Shown here: piece by piece, positions 33,233-41,910 of the stretch
Numbering within the stretch: the stretch's first letter is position 1
Layout of the letters: each line of letters begins with the position of its first letter
The notes under the pieces: model-generated
The model's database searches: none
What the model was told of the DNA's origin: nothing
The model's input: the letters and a program-made list of their open reading frames with translations, nothing else
From: JAXMCK01 sp046349395
Lineage (GTDB): Bacteria > Pseudomonadota > Alphaproteobacteria > Geminicoccales > Geminicoccaceae
Reading direction: 5' to 3'
NCBI GenBank assembly: GCA_046349395.1
Contig: JAXMCK010000004.1
Coordinates: forward strand, 310,001 to 374,000
DNA: 64,000 nt
Translations under genes and position numbers: made by a program

Positions 33233-35137
33233 TCAGCCGGCTCCTCCGGTCGTCGAGGTCGGCGGCGGGACGCCCTGGTCGCCCGGGGGTGGTGCCTGCA
33301 CCTCCCGTTCGAGGGCAGCGCAATCGGCATCCTCCTGCAGGCCGAGCTCGATCAGCGGGATGAAGGCGGTCTTGCCGACCGAGATCGACGGATCGGCCCA
33401 GGGTCCCTGCACGAACACCGGCGCATCGGGGTCGAGGATGCTGAAGTCCTTGCCCTGGCCTTCGAGGCGGAGCTGCACGGTCTGCTGACCGAAATCGATC
33501 TTCGCGCCGCCGCGGATCTGCGAGTCGACGGTGTCGATGAGCAGGCGCCGGAACGTGCCCACCCCGTCGCGGATGGGCAGTTCGGCGATCAGACAACGGA
33601 TCCGGACCGGAGTGTCGTTACCGACGTAGAGTGCCAGCGCCTCGGCCAGGTCGAGATCGACGCCTTCGATGACGAGGCCGCTCATGGTGCCCTCCGACAT
33701 CAGTGCGGTCACCTCGCCGTCGAGGCTGGCCATCATCGCATGGATCCGCTCGCCGGCCGCCCGAAGCGTCACACGGCCCCGGACGGTACCGCTCGTCTTG
33801 GAGGCGAACCGCGTGCCTTCGAAGGCCTCATTCAACTCGATGCCGTCGTAGCGCAGATCCGCGCTGGCCGTCGGCGAGGGTCCGTCGCCATCGAGCGCCA
33901 GCTTCCCGGCGAGCGTGCCCCCGGCCACGCCGACCGAGAGCAGGGGCACCTCGAGATCGCCGTCCTTCAGGCTCACCTGCAGCTCGACCGGGTCGATCCC
34001 CGCCGGCAGGTCGCCTTGGACCACGGTGAGGTGGAGGTCGGCATCGAGCGAGCGCAGCCAGTCGGTGGGTACCGGCGCGTCGGGAACGAGGAAGCGACCG
34101 TCCGCCGCAGGTTGCGTCAGGGGCTGCGCGGCGTCGGTGGCGGGAACGAGGTCCTCGTACCGTAAATTCGGGACGCGCAGCTCGGCCTTCACCATCGGCC
34201 GCTCTCCGCCGAGGGCGAGCTCCGCCCGACCGACGGCATGCGTCTCACCCAGCGACGCGTCGAGGTCGTCGAGCCTCCAGCTGTCCCCGCCGCCCTTCAC
34301 CTGGGCCCGGAGCCGGTAGGGAGGTGTCTGCGGCAGGTCGACGAAGCCCGCACCGAGGGTGGAAAGCCCCGGCCCGTGGGCCGAGACGCTCATATCGAGG
34401 TCCTGCAGCCGGGCCGGCTGGCCGATGCTGCCGTCGGCGACCACCTGGTTGTCGGCCAGCCTCAGATCGGCCTTCAGGGCGTAGGGCCGGCCGGGCTGCA
34501 GATCGTTCAGCGGGTCGCCCGTGAGCTCGAAGCGGATCGGCTGCTCGGCCAGGGTGCCGTCGCCGGTCAGGTGGATGCCACCGTCCGGCGTCGCCGCTCC
34601 CGAGACCGTCGCCAGCCGGCCCTCGACCGTCCTGTCTGCCGGCGTGTCGATGTAGGCGATCGCCACGTCGTCCATCTGCAGCTTCTCGACGGTCGGCGTC
34701 ACCGGCAGCGGCAACGGGACGGCGGGCCCACCGGTCGACGGCGGCCCGAAGGTCCAGTTGGTGTTGCCGTCGGGGCCGCGCTCCAGGGCGATCCGGGCGT
34801 GCTGCAGGGCGACCTCGGTAAGCACGATGGTGCCGCCGAGCAGCTGCTGCAGATCGATCCGTACCCGCATCTCGCCGATCTGGGCCAGGAAATCGGCCCG
34901 GCCCCAATCGGCATTGCCGATCCGCACGTCCTGCAGCCGCAGCAGGGGCGGCATAGCCGTCTCGACCTCGATCGACCCGATGCTGACCTTCCGCCCGATC
35001 TGGTCGCCGAGGAGATCTGCCACGGTCTGCGCGTAGCGGCTCCAGTCGGTGAGCGAGGTGTTCGGGTCGGGTGCGGCACCACCAAGGATCATGGCCCCGG
35101 TCACGACGAGGGCGGTACGGGTGACGGCTCGGCGCAT
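33233..35137 (-). CDS. AsmA family protein
   Basis: 634 residues from the ATG at 35137 (GAGGA upstream). N-terminal signal/anchor (RTALVVTGAMILGGAA), the conserved AsmA_N start (LLGDQIGRKVSIGSIEVE, PPLLRLQDVRIGNADWGR), and long beta-rich repeats to the C-terminal AsmA_2 phrase (DTVDSQIRGGAKIDFGQQTVQLRLEG and VQGPWADPSISVGK). The family forms bridge-like periplasmic proteins linked to lipid transport or outer-membrane assembly. Monocistronic. Confidence 0.88.
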   Translation of the reverse strand: MRRAVTRTALVVTGAMILGGAAPDPNTSLTDWSRYAQTVADLLGDQIGRKVSIGSIEVETAMPPLLRLQDVRIGNADWGRADFLAQIGEMRVRIDLQQLLGGTIVLTEVALQHARIALERGPDGNTNWTFGPPSTGGPAVPLPLPVTPTVEKLQMDDVAIAYIDTPADRTVEGRLATVSGAATPDGGIHLTGDGTLAEQPIRFELTGDPLNDLQPGRPYALKADLRLADNQVVADGSIGQPARLQDLDMSVSAHGPGLSTLGAGFVDLPQTPPYRLRAQVKGGGDSWRLDDLDASLGETHAVGRAELALGGERPMVKAELRVPNLRYEDLVPATDAAQPLTQPAADGRFLVPDAPVPTDWLRSLDADLHLTVVQGDLPAGIDPVELQVSLKDGDLEVPLLSVGVAGGTLAGKLALDGDGPSPTASADLRYDGIELNEAFEGTRFASKTSGTVRGRVTLRAAGERIHAMMASLDGEVTALMSEGTMSGLVIEGVDLDLAEALALYVGNDTPVRIRCLIAELPIRDGVGTFRRLLIDTVDSQIRGGAKIDFGQQTVQLRLEGQGKDFSILDPDAPVFVQGPWADPSISVGKTAFIPLIELGLQEDADCAALEREVQAPPPGDQGVPPPTSTTGGAG

Positions 35138-35271
35138 CGGCGGGTCCTCGGTCAGGCGTCGATCGAAGCCAACGGCACCGGCCGCACCTGCGTTCCGCTT
35201 CCAGCTGACGGCTTGATTTCGCAGCACGGACCGGCATCTCTGCGGCGGCTCTCTTCCAACCGGGACGGACG

Positions 35272-36519
35272 ATGCAGATCACCGACGGCGGGCACGGGCG
35301 GTTCGCCCGCAATGTCATGCACTTCGCCCGCACCCTGCGCGCGGCGGGGCTGCCCGTCGGGCCGGGGCGGGTGATCGAGGCGCTGCGGGCGCTGGAGACC
35401 GTCGGCGTCGGCGACCGGCGCGACCTCTACTGGACGCTGCACTCGGTGTTCGTGAACCGGCGCGACCAGCGCGAGCTGTTCGACCAGGCCTTCCACATCT
35501 TCTGGCGCGACCCGCAGCTACTCGAGAAGATGATGCATCTCCTCCTGCCCACCCTGCAGGCCGACAACCCGCCGCCGCCCGAGACCGAGGCCAACCGCCG
35601 CCTCGCCGAGGCGATGGCGCCCGAGAAGCAGCCGGGCCAGGGGGCCGCCGAGGACGACGCCAAGGAGGACGAGATCGAGCTGGATGCCGTCCTCACCTGG
35701 TCGGCGAAGGAGCAGCTGCAGGAGAAGGACTTCGAGCAGATGTCGGCCGAGGAGCTGTCGGACGCCAAGTCGGCGATCATGAAGCTGCGGCTGCCGATCA
35801 TGCAGGTGCCGACCCGCCGCTTCGCCGCCGACGCCTACGGCCGCCGGATCGACATGCGGGGCACGCTGCGGCGCACGCTGCGGGGCGGCGGCGGGGCGAT
35901 CGACCTCGCCCGCAAGGAGCGGATCAAGCGCCACCCGCCGCTCGTGATCCTGTGCGACATCTCGGGCTCGATGAGCCGCTACTCGCGCATGCTGCTGCTG
36001 TTCATGCACGCGATCACCAACGACCGCGACCGGGTGCACAGCTTCCTCTTCGGCACGCGGTTGACCAACGTCACCCGCTACCTGCGCTACCGCGACATCG
36101 ACGTCGCACTCGATCGGATCGGCGAGGTGGTGAAGGACTGGTCCGGCGGCACCCGCATCGGGCACTGCCTCGAGGAGTTCAACCGCGTCTGGTCACGCCG
36201 CGTGCTGGGCCAGGGTGCGGTGGTGCTGCTTATCACCGACGGGCTCGACCGCGAGGCGGGCCACGGCCTCGCCGACCAGATGGAGCGGCTGCACAAGTCC
36301 TGCCGCCGCCTGATCTGGCTGAACCCGCTACTGCGCTTCGACGCCTACCAGCCGATCACCGGCGGTGCCCGGGCGATGATCCGTCATGTCGACGACTTCA
36401 GGCCGGTCCACAACCTCAACAGCCTGACCGATCTGACCAAGGTGCTAAGCCGCGAGGGCGATCGGCGCGCCGAGGGGCTCACCGAATGGGTGGCCGCCTC
36501 GGAGCACCGTCACTCCTGA
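35272..36519 (+). CDS. CoxE-like VWA domain protein
   Basis: 415 residues. The N-terminal helical half (RFARNVMHFARTLRAAGLPVGPGRV) and the C-terminal VWA domain with MIDAS motif LVILCDISGSMSRYSR and VLLITDGLDR match the CoxE family. CoxE works with the MoxR-type AAA ATPase CoxD to mature the active site of Mo-dependent CO dehydrogenase, and homologues act on other hydroxylases. No CoxD-like ATPase is adjacent, but XdhC and MobA-like genes occur at 40832-47234. Start at 35272; 32 bp separate its stop from the convergent entericidin gene. Confidence 0.85.
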   Translation: MQITDGGHGRFARNVMHFARTLRAAGLPVGPGRVIEALRALETVGVGDRRDLYWTLHSVFVNRRDQRELFDQAFHIFWRDPQLLEKMMHLLLPTLQADNPPPPETEANRRLAEAMAPEKQPGQGAAEDDAKEDEIELDAVLTWSAKEQLQEKDFEQMSAEELSDAKSAIMKLRLPIMQVPTRRFAADAYGRRIDMRGTLRRTLRGGGGAIDLARKERIKRHPPLVILCDISGSMSRYSRMLLLFMHAITNDRDRVHSFLFGTRLTNVTRYLRYRDIDVALDRIGEVVKDWSGGTRIGHCLEEFNRVWSRRVLGQGAVVLLITDGLDREAGHGLADQMERLHKSCRRLIWLNPLLRFDAYQPITGGARAMIRHVDDFRPVHNLNSLTDLTKVLSREGDRRAEGLTEWVAASEHRHS

Positions 36520-36551
36520 CCAGGGGGCAAGGGCCCGCTGGGGCGCGCGGT

Positions 36552-36713
36552 TCAGAACTGCGACTTCACGTCCGTCGCCGTCTTCGACACGGCCTGCCCG
36601 GTCGCCGAGATGTCCTCGCCCGCACCGGCCACGGTGTTGCAGGCGGTCAGCGTACCCAGCAACAGAAACGCCAGGGCCACCAGGGCAAGCTGCGAAAACC
36701 GAATGCGCCGCAA
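36552..36713 (-). CDS. entericidin-like small lipoprotein
   Basis: 53 residues from a TTG at 36713, chosen because GGGGGAGAAG lies just upstream; a GTG at 36734 is an alternative. The lipobox is LLGTLTAC, followed by NTVAGAGEDISATGQAVSKTATD, the hallmark of EcnA/EcnB. Entericidins are small membrane lipoproteins linked to envelope stress. It lies 80 bp downstream of mprF on the same strand, so it may be co-expressed with the membrane-lipid genes. Confidence 0.85.
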   Translation of the reverse strand: MRRIRFSQLALVALAFLLLGTLTACNTVAGAGEDISATGQAVSKTATDVKSQF

Positions 36714-36724
36714 GGAACTTCTCC

Positions 36725-36742
36725 CCCGTAACACGTTACGGG
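36725..36742. promoter_or_regulatory. inverted repeat before the entericidin gene
   Basis: CCCGTAAC-AC-GTTACGGG, 8-bp perfect arms, in the mprF-entericidin gap. Could be an operator or an mRNA stem; no U-tract follows it. Confidence 0.4.
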
Positions 36743-36792
36743 AAGGAAATGAGCGGCTTCCGCAGCATCGCGCAATTGAAAAAGTACATCCG

Positions 36793-39399
36793 CTACTTGC
36801 GGACGACCCCGAGCAGGCCGCCGCTCACCAGGGCCGCCGTGTCGGCCAGCACGCTGGGCAGGGTGCCGCCGGGGAAGAGCAGATAGGCCGGCCGCCATTC
36901 CGGATCGAACTTCGCCTTGAAGGCGCGCAAACCATCGAAATTGTAGAACTCCGCACCGTGCCGGACGACGAGCCTGCCGAGGCGTGACCAGAGGGGTGCC
37001 AGCCGATGATCGGCAAGACCCGACAGCGGCGCCATGCCGAGATCGAACCATTGGTAGCCCTGCTCCTTGGCCCAGAGGATCGTGCTGGTGATGAGGAAGT
37101 CCATGATCCCGGGTCCGGCATCAGGCAGGAAGCGCATCAGGTCCAGGCTGCACCCGACGGGCGGCGTCGACGGCCAGATGTTGGCGAAGGCGACGAGCCG
37201 CCCGTCGCGGCGGACGATCGCGACCGGCGTGCGGGCCAGGTAGTCGCGGGAGAAGAAACCGAGCGAAAAGCGCTTCTCCCGCGCCTTGTGCTGCTGCAGC
37301 CAAGCAGCGGAGACCGCTTCCAGCTCGTCCAGCAAAGGCGGCACGCCGTCCGCCGGCACGACCTCGAAGGTGATTCCGAGCTTCGTCGCCTTGTTGATGG
37401 CGGTACGCATGTCGCTCCGTCGCTTGCCCTTGAGATCGAAGCTCGCGAGCGGCACGCGCGCCCGCTCGCCGAGCTTGATCACGGCGAGCCCCAGTTCCAG
37501 GAGCGGCGGCAGGTCGTCGGGATCGACCTCGTAGAAGACCGTCCGCACGCCGTGCGCGTCGGCCTCCTCGCGGAACTGCCAGATAAGGCTCGGCCATTGG
37601 TCCCGCGGTCCCACGGGCGCTCCCATGGCGATCCAGCTGCCCCCGCTCGCCCCGTACATGACGAAGCCGCTCTGCGCCTCGTTGAACAGCAGGCACTTGT
37701 CGCCGGTGAGCGCCAGCCACGCCTCGCAGTTGCCCGAGGCGTCGACGACGGCACGGGCGGCGTCGAGCTCGGCCGGGTCAGGCGCGGTCGGCTGCGCCGG
37801 GGCGCGCCGGACCAGATGGAGGACCGCCACGCCCGCGACGAGCAGCACAGCACCCAACGCCGCACGCAGGGCTCGCGAGACGTCCGATTCGAGCTCGAAC
37901 TGCCACCACAGCTCGTGCGCGTAGTCGACGTGGCGATAGGCGAAGAACAGGAGCCAGATGGTGGCACCGAGCACGGCCACCACGGCGAGCCACCAGGCCG
38001 GCGTCAGGCGCTCGGCGAAGAGGCGGGAGCGACGGTAGAAGGCGCTCCGCGTGCCGCTCAGCACCAGCACCCCGAAGGCGGCAACCGACGCCTCCTCCCA
38101 GTCGAGGCCCTTGACGAGGCTCGTGACCACGCCGACCGACATTAGGATGATCGCGGCGGACCAGGCACCCGAAAGGCGGTGTCGCAGCGGCAAGGCCAGG
38201 AGGATCAGGCCGGCACCGACGAGGCTGCCGACGAAGGTCGCGACCTCAAGGAAGGTGACGGGCAGCGTGGCGCCGATCAGCGCGATGCGCTCCGCCACTG
38301 GCGGCGTCACGCTGGAGAACAGCAGCACCGCACCGACGAGCAGGCTCAGCGCCGCGCACACCACTGGTAGGAGAGGCTCGGCCCAAACCGCCGCTGCCCG
38401 CAGGCGGGCTTCGCTCCGCGGCATGAAGCGACGCAGCTGGAGCACGGCCAGGATCGCGGCCCCAAGACCGAGCGGCAGGAAGTAGTAGACGGCCCGGTAG
38501 AGAAGGAGCGCCCCGATCACCGGGACGGCAAGGTCACCGGGTGGCGAGATCTGCAGCAGCACCAGCGACTCGAAGACGCCGAGCGCTCCGGGGACATGGC
38601 TGATGACGCCGCCGATGACGGCGATGACGAAGATGCCGAGAATCGCCAGATAGCCGACTTCCAGACCCGGCGGCATCAGGATCCACAAGGCCGCCGCCGC
38701 AGCGCCGAGGTCGAGCACGGCGAGGCCGATCTGGATCAGCGTGATGCCGGGCCGCGGCGGCTCGATCGTGTGGCCCCGTATGGTGAGCGGCTTCGGTCGG
38801 CTGGCGGCCCAGAGGAGATAGGCGGCGACCAGCAGGAGTGCGGCCAGCCCGACGAAGCGCCAGAGGCCGAGCGGCAGCCCGACGAGGCGGGCGACGAACT
38901 GCGGCTCGAGCAGCAGCACGGCGCCGACGAGGGTGATCACCCCCAGCGTGAACGTCGCGGAGAAGAACGCCTGGACCTTGGCCACGTCGGCGAGGCCAAG
39001 GCCGGTCACCGAGTAGATCTGATAGCGCAGCCCGCCACCCACGGCCGCGGCGAACCCGGTCGAATGGGCGATGGATTGGGCGACGAAGGCGGCCAGTGCG
39101 GTCTGGCAAAACGGCAGCGGACGGCCGGCAAAGAGCAGCGCGCAGTGCTCGTAGCCTATCAGCGCCAGGAAGCTGACGGCGGTGAAGAAGATGGCCGCCA
39201 GCAGGTTCGGCCACCCGACGCCCACCATGTAGGCGCGCAGCTCGGCGAAGCGGATCTGCTGGAACTCGCTATGCAGAACGCCGACCGCAAACGCCACGAG
39301 GGCCAAGCCGACGATCCAGCCGGCATGGTCGCGGAGCCAGGCCAGCGCCGGATGGCGCGAGGCCGGGGCCATGTCCTCCGCCAGGGCGCCTTCGCTCAT
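36793..39399 (-). CDS. mprF: bifunctional lysylphosphatidylglycerol flippase/synthetase MprF (LpiA)
   Basis: 868 residues. The N-terminal ~500 residues are a multi-span flippase (IAHSTGFAAAVGGGLRYQIYSVTG, HVPGALGVFESL, PLLPVVCAALSLL). The C-terminal ~300 residues form the DUF2156 transferase (LTGDKCLLFNEAQSGFVMYG, EQGYQWFDLGMAPLSGL, NFDGLRAFKAKFDPEWRPAY). The enzyme transfers lysine from Lys-tRNA to phosphatidylglycerol and moves the product to the outer leaflet, lowering negative charge and raising resistance to cationic peptides and acid. Its ATG overlaps acvB by 4 bp. Confidence 0.94.
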   Translation of the reverse strand: MSEGALAEDMAPASRHPALAWLRDHAGWIVGLALVAFAVGVLHSEFQQIRFAELRAYMVGVGWPNLLAAIFFTAVSFLALIGYEHCALLFAGRPLPFCQTALAAFVAQSIAHSTGFAAAVGGGLRYQIYSVTGLGLADVAKVQAFFSATFTLGVITLVGAVLLLEPQFVARLVGLPLGLWRFVGLAALLLVAAYLLWAASRPKPLTIRGHTIEPPRPGITLIQIGLAVLDLGAAAAALWILMPPGLEVGYLAILGIFVIAVIGGVISHVPGALGVFESLVLLQISPPGDLAVPVIGALLLYRAVYYFLPLGLGAAILAVLQLRRFMPRSEARLRAAAVWAEPLLPVVCAALSLLVGAVLLFSSVTPPVAERIALIGATLPVTFLEVATFVGSLVGAGLILLALPLRHRLSGAWSAAIILMSVGVVTSLVKGLDWEEASVAAFGVLVLSGTRSAFYRRSRLFAERLTPAWWLAVVAVLGATIWLLFFAYRHVDYAHELWWQFELESDVSRALRAALGAVLLVAGVAVLHLVRRAPAQPTAPDPAELDAARAVVDASGNCEAWLALTGDKCLLFNEAQSGFVMYGASGGSWIAMGAPVGPRDQWPSLIWQFREEADAHGVRTVFYEVDPDDLPPLLELGLAVIKLGERARVPLASFDLKGKRRSDMRTAINKATKLGITFEVVPADGVPPLLDELEAVSAAWLQQHKAREKRFSLGFFSRDYLARTPVAIVRRDGRLVAFANIWPSTPPVGCSLDLMRFLPDAGPGIMDFLITSTILWAKEQGYQWFDLGMAPLSGLADHRLAPLWSRLGRLVVRHGAEFYNFDGLRAFKAKFDPEWRPAYLLFPGGTLPSVLADTAALVSGGLLGVVRK

Positions 39400-40697
39400 G
39401 AGCTTTTGCCGAGGCGCCGTTCGGCCCCGCTCAGGATCTTCGCGGCGAGCCCGGCATAGTCGCCGTTGAAGTGGTGACCGCCCTTGGTCGGCACCCGCTC
39501 CGCCGCGTCGAACAGCTTGTCGTGGCAGAAGCTGTCATCCTCCTCGGCGCCGAAGAAGCACTGCACCTTCGCCGGATCGAGCTTCTTGACCTCGGGTGCC
39601 ACGAGCACGGCCTTGTCGGAGCTGCCGCCGAACCAGCCGGCGACGTGGAACTCCCACTCGACGGTCGGCTCCAGGCCCAACAGGGAAAGCTGGACGATGC
39701 TCTTCTGCAGATCGGCGGGCAGCCTGTTCATCGCCGCCGGCAGGACATCGGCGCCGAAGGAGTAGCCGACCAGGACCACCTGATGCCGATCGTAGGCCGC
39801 GGCGTAGTGCGCGATGATGCGCTGGAGATCCGCCGCCAGTTCGTCCGGCTTGCGCTCGTTCCAGAAGTAGCGAAGCGAATCGATGCCGACGACGCCCACC
39901 CCTTTCTGCGCCAGGGCGGCGCCGATCTCCTTGTCGATGTCGCGCCAGCCCCCGTCGCCCGAGATGATGACCGCCAGGAGCGTGCCGTCGCCTTCGGGCG
40001 GGATTTCGGCGATGGGGAGGTCGCCGAGGGCGGCCTGCTGCGCCGCGGCACTCCGGTCGACAGCGGCGAGGATCGCCTCGGTGAGCTGTGCCTCGACGGC
40101 CTTGGTCGGCACGCTCTGCAGATCGTCGAGGAAGCCCGGCAGGTCCTTGGCGTCCTTGTAGAAGAAGGCCCCTCCTGCCAAGGGCGTCGCCTGCCCTCGG
40201 CCGCAGAACGGGCTCGACGAGGCCAACTGGTGGCCCCGGTCGATCGCCACCGCACCCTGAACGGTGGCTTCAGGCGACTGGGCGATGGTCAGCGCCGCCA
40301 GGGTACCGCCCTCGCCGACACCGGCCACGATCGGCGACAGGTACTTCGTGATGCCAAGCTTCCGCTGCAGGGTGTGGCTCGTGTCCTCGACGTCGGCCAC
40401 AGCGTAGAGGCAGCCTTCGCGCCCGGGCTTCAGACCCTGGACGACCTTCGAACTATCGACGCCGACGGCCAGCACACCCGCCGCGGCGAGATCGTGTCCG
40501 ACCTCGTCCAAAGACGAAGTCCAGCCCTCGGCATCGGAATAGACGATCACCAGCGCGCGCGGCGTTCCTTCAGGCGTGAAGGCCTTCACCGGGCCGAAAT
40601 GAAAGCCGTTCTCGGAACTGGCCGTCGGCGCGGCCGAGACGGATTCCGCGGTGAGTGCGAGCACGAGAATGGCGGCGAGGGCGGACAGCTTGAGCAT
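39396..40697 (-). CDS. acvB: AcvB/VirJ family protein (lysyl-PG hydrolase type)
   Basis: 433 residues with signal peptide (LSALAAILVLALTAESVSA). It has the two-domain AcvB form; the second half contains an alpha/beta-hydrolase signature (LLAVIISGDGGWRDIDKEIG, VVLVGYSFGADVLPAAMNRL with nucleophile Ser). Agrobacterium AcvB and Rhizobium AtvA are periplasmic and act on lysyl-phosphatidylglycerol; the gene is classically encoded with lpiA/mprF as here. Thus synthesis and removal of the lipid are translationally coupled. Confidence 0.92.
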   Translation of the reverse strand: MLKLSALAAILVLALTAESVSAAPTASSENGFHFGPVKAFTPEGTPRALVIVYSDAEGWTSSLDEVGHDLAAAGVLAVGVDSSKVVQGLKPGREGCLYAVADVEDTSHTLQRKLGITKYLSPIVAGVGEGGTLAALTIAQSPEATVQGAVAIDRGHQLASSSPFCGRGQATPLAGGAFFYKDAKDLPGFLDDLQSVPTKAVEAQLTEAILAAVDRSAAAQQAALGDLPIAEIPPEGDGTLLAVIISGDGGWRDIDKEIGAALAQKGVGVVGIDSLRYFWNERKPDELAADLQRIIAHYAAAYDRHQVVLVGYSFGADVLPAAMNRLPADLQKSIVQLSLLGLEPTVEWEFHVAGWFGGSSDKAVLVAPEVKKLDPAKVQCFFGAEEDDSFCHDKLFDAAERVPTKGGHHFNGDYAGLAAKILSGAERRLGKSS

Positions 40698-40831
40698 GCG
40701 GATCCCGATCGAAGAGACCGTGAGAGAGCGCAGGACGGTGACACAAGTGGGATGACGCCGTGACCAGAGGTAGGCTTGCGGCGGACATCCGGCACTCTCA
40801 TGTTTCGGAACGTCGCGATCACGGGGACAGC

Positions 40832-41155
40832 ATGATGCAGACCGACGACACCCTCCTCGATACGGCCACGGCCTGGAAGTTAGAAGGCCGTAAGGTGGCC
40901 CTGGCGACCGTCGTCACGACCTGGGGCTCGTCGCCGCGCCCCGTCGGCAGCCAGCTTCTGGTGGACGATCGGGGCGAGATGGTCGGCTCCGTCTCCGGCG
41001 GGTGCATCGAGGGTGCGGTGATCAAGGAAGCGATGGAGATCATGGCCGGTGCTCCGCCGCGCCTGCTCGACTTCGGTGTCAGCAACGAGCAGGCCTGGGA
41101 AGTCGGCCTCGCCTGCGGCGGCAAGGTCCAGGTCTATGTCGAGGCCGTCGAGTGA
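40832..41155 (+). CDS. XdhC/CoxI family, N-terminal domain protein
   Basis: 107 residues from the ATG at 40832 (an ATG also at 40835). The XdhC_CoxI domain is complete: VALATVVTTWGSSPRPVGSQLLV, VGSVSGGCIEGAV, ACGGKVQVYVE. The Cys in SGGC is the conserved residue implicated in binding the molybdenum cofactor. XdhC binds Moco, presents it for sulfuration and inserts it into xanthine-dehydrogenase-type enzymes. The stop overlaps the next gene (GTGA), which encodes the missing Rossmann half. Confidence 0.9.
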   Translation: MMQTDDTLLDTATAWKLEGRKVALATVVTTWGSSPRPVGSQLLVDDRGEMVGSVSGGCIEGAVIKEAMEIMAGAPPRLLDFGVSNEQAWEVGLACGGKVQVYVEAVE

Positions 41156-41853
41156 AGCTCGACCTTCTCGCGGCCCTGAACGAGGCCCGCAGCGCCAAAC
41201 GCCGGACCTGCCTCGTCCGCTTCCTCAACACGCACCAGGAGAGTCTCGTCGTCGACGGCGTCGTGAAGGTCGGTCCGGCGCTCGATTCCCAGGTCCTGGA
41301 GGCCGTGGCCGCCGCCCATCGGCAGGACCGCAGCGGCAGCGTCGAGACGCCGGACGGCCCGGCCTTCCTTCAGGTCTTCAACCCGCCCCTGCGCCTCGTC
41401 GTCGTCGGTGCCGTCCACATCGCGCAGGCGCTGGTGCCGATGGCTGCCCTGGCAGGTTACGCCGTCACGGTCCTCGATCCACGCCGTGGTTTCGCGACCG
41501 AGGCTCGGTTCCCCGGGGTCACGATCGACCATGACTGGCCCGACGAGGCCATGGAGCGGCTGGGTCCCGACACGCGCACCGCGGTCGTCGCCCTGACCCA
41601 CGACCCCAAGATCGACGACCCAGCGCTGGAGGTAACCTTGCGGAGCGAGGCATTCTACATCGCAGCCCTGGGTAGCCGGCGTACCCATGCCGGACGCCTG
41701 GAACGGCTGCGGGCCGCTGGCTTCGACGACGCCACGCTGGCCCGGATCCACGGACCCGCCGGCATCGACATCGGGGCCATCAGCCCGGCCGAGATCGCGA
41801 TCTCGGTGCTGGCGGAGATGACGGCGGCCCTGCGCCGGCCCACCGCACCGTAA
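41152..41853 (+). CDS. XdhC family protein with XdhC_C Rossmann domain
   Basis: 233 residues from a GTG at 41152 overlapping the previous stop. The N-terminal ~70 residues lead into a Rossmann fold (LRLVVVGAVHIAQALVPMAALAGYAVTVLDPR), then VVALTHDPKIDDPAL, YIAALGSRRTHAGRLERL and GPAGIDIGAISPAEIAISVLAEM, the typical XdhC_C signature. The split into two proteins, against one in XdhC, is known for CODH-type clusters. Together they should act in Moco insertion. Confidence 0.9.
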   Translation: MKLDLLAALNEARSAKRRTCLVRFLNTHQESLVVDGVVKVGPALDSQVLEAVAAAHRQDRSGSVETPDGPAFLQVFNPPLRLVVVGAVHIAQALVPMAALAGYAVTVLDPRRGFATEARFPGVTIDHDWPDEAMERLGPDTRTAVVALTHDPKIDDPALEVTLRSEAFYIAALGSRRTHAGRLERLRAAGFDDATLARIHGPAGIDIGAISPAEIAISVLAEMTAALRRPTAP

Positions 41854-41910
41854 CGTGTTCCGGAACCTCCACCTCCCCGGCCGGTTTGCGGGCATCGGCC
41901 GGAGGGGTGG

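Noticed and set aside
36793..39459. Plus-strand open frames opposite mprF as genes
   Set aside because: Acid/base-rich shadow translations without motifs; mprF fully explains the region.
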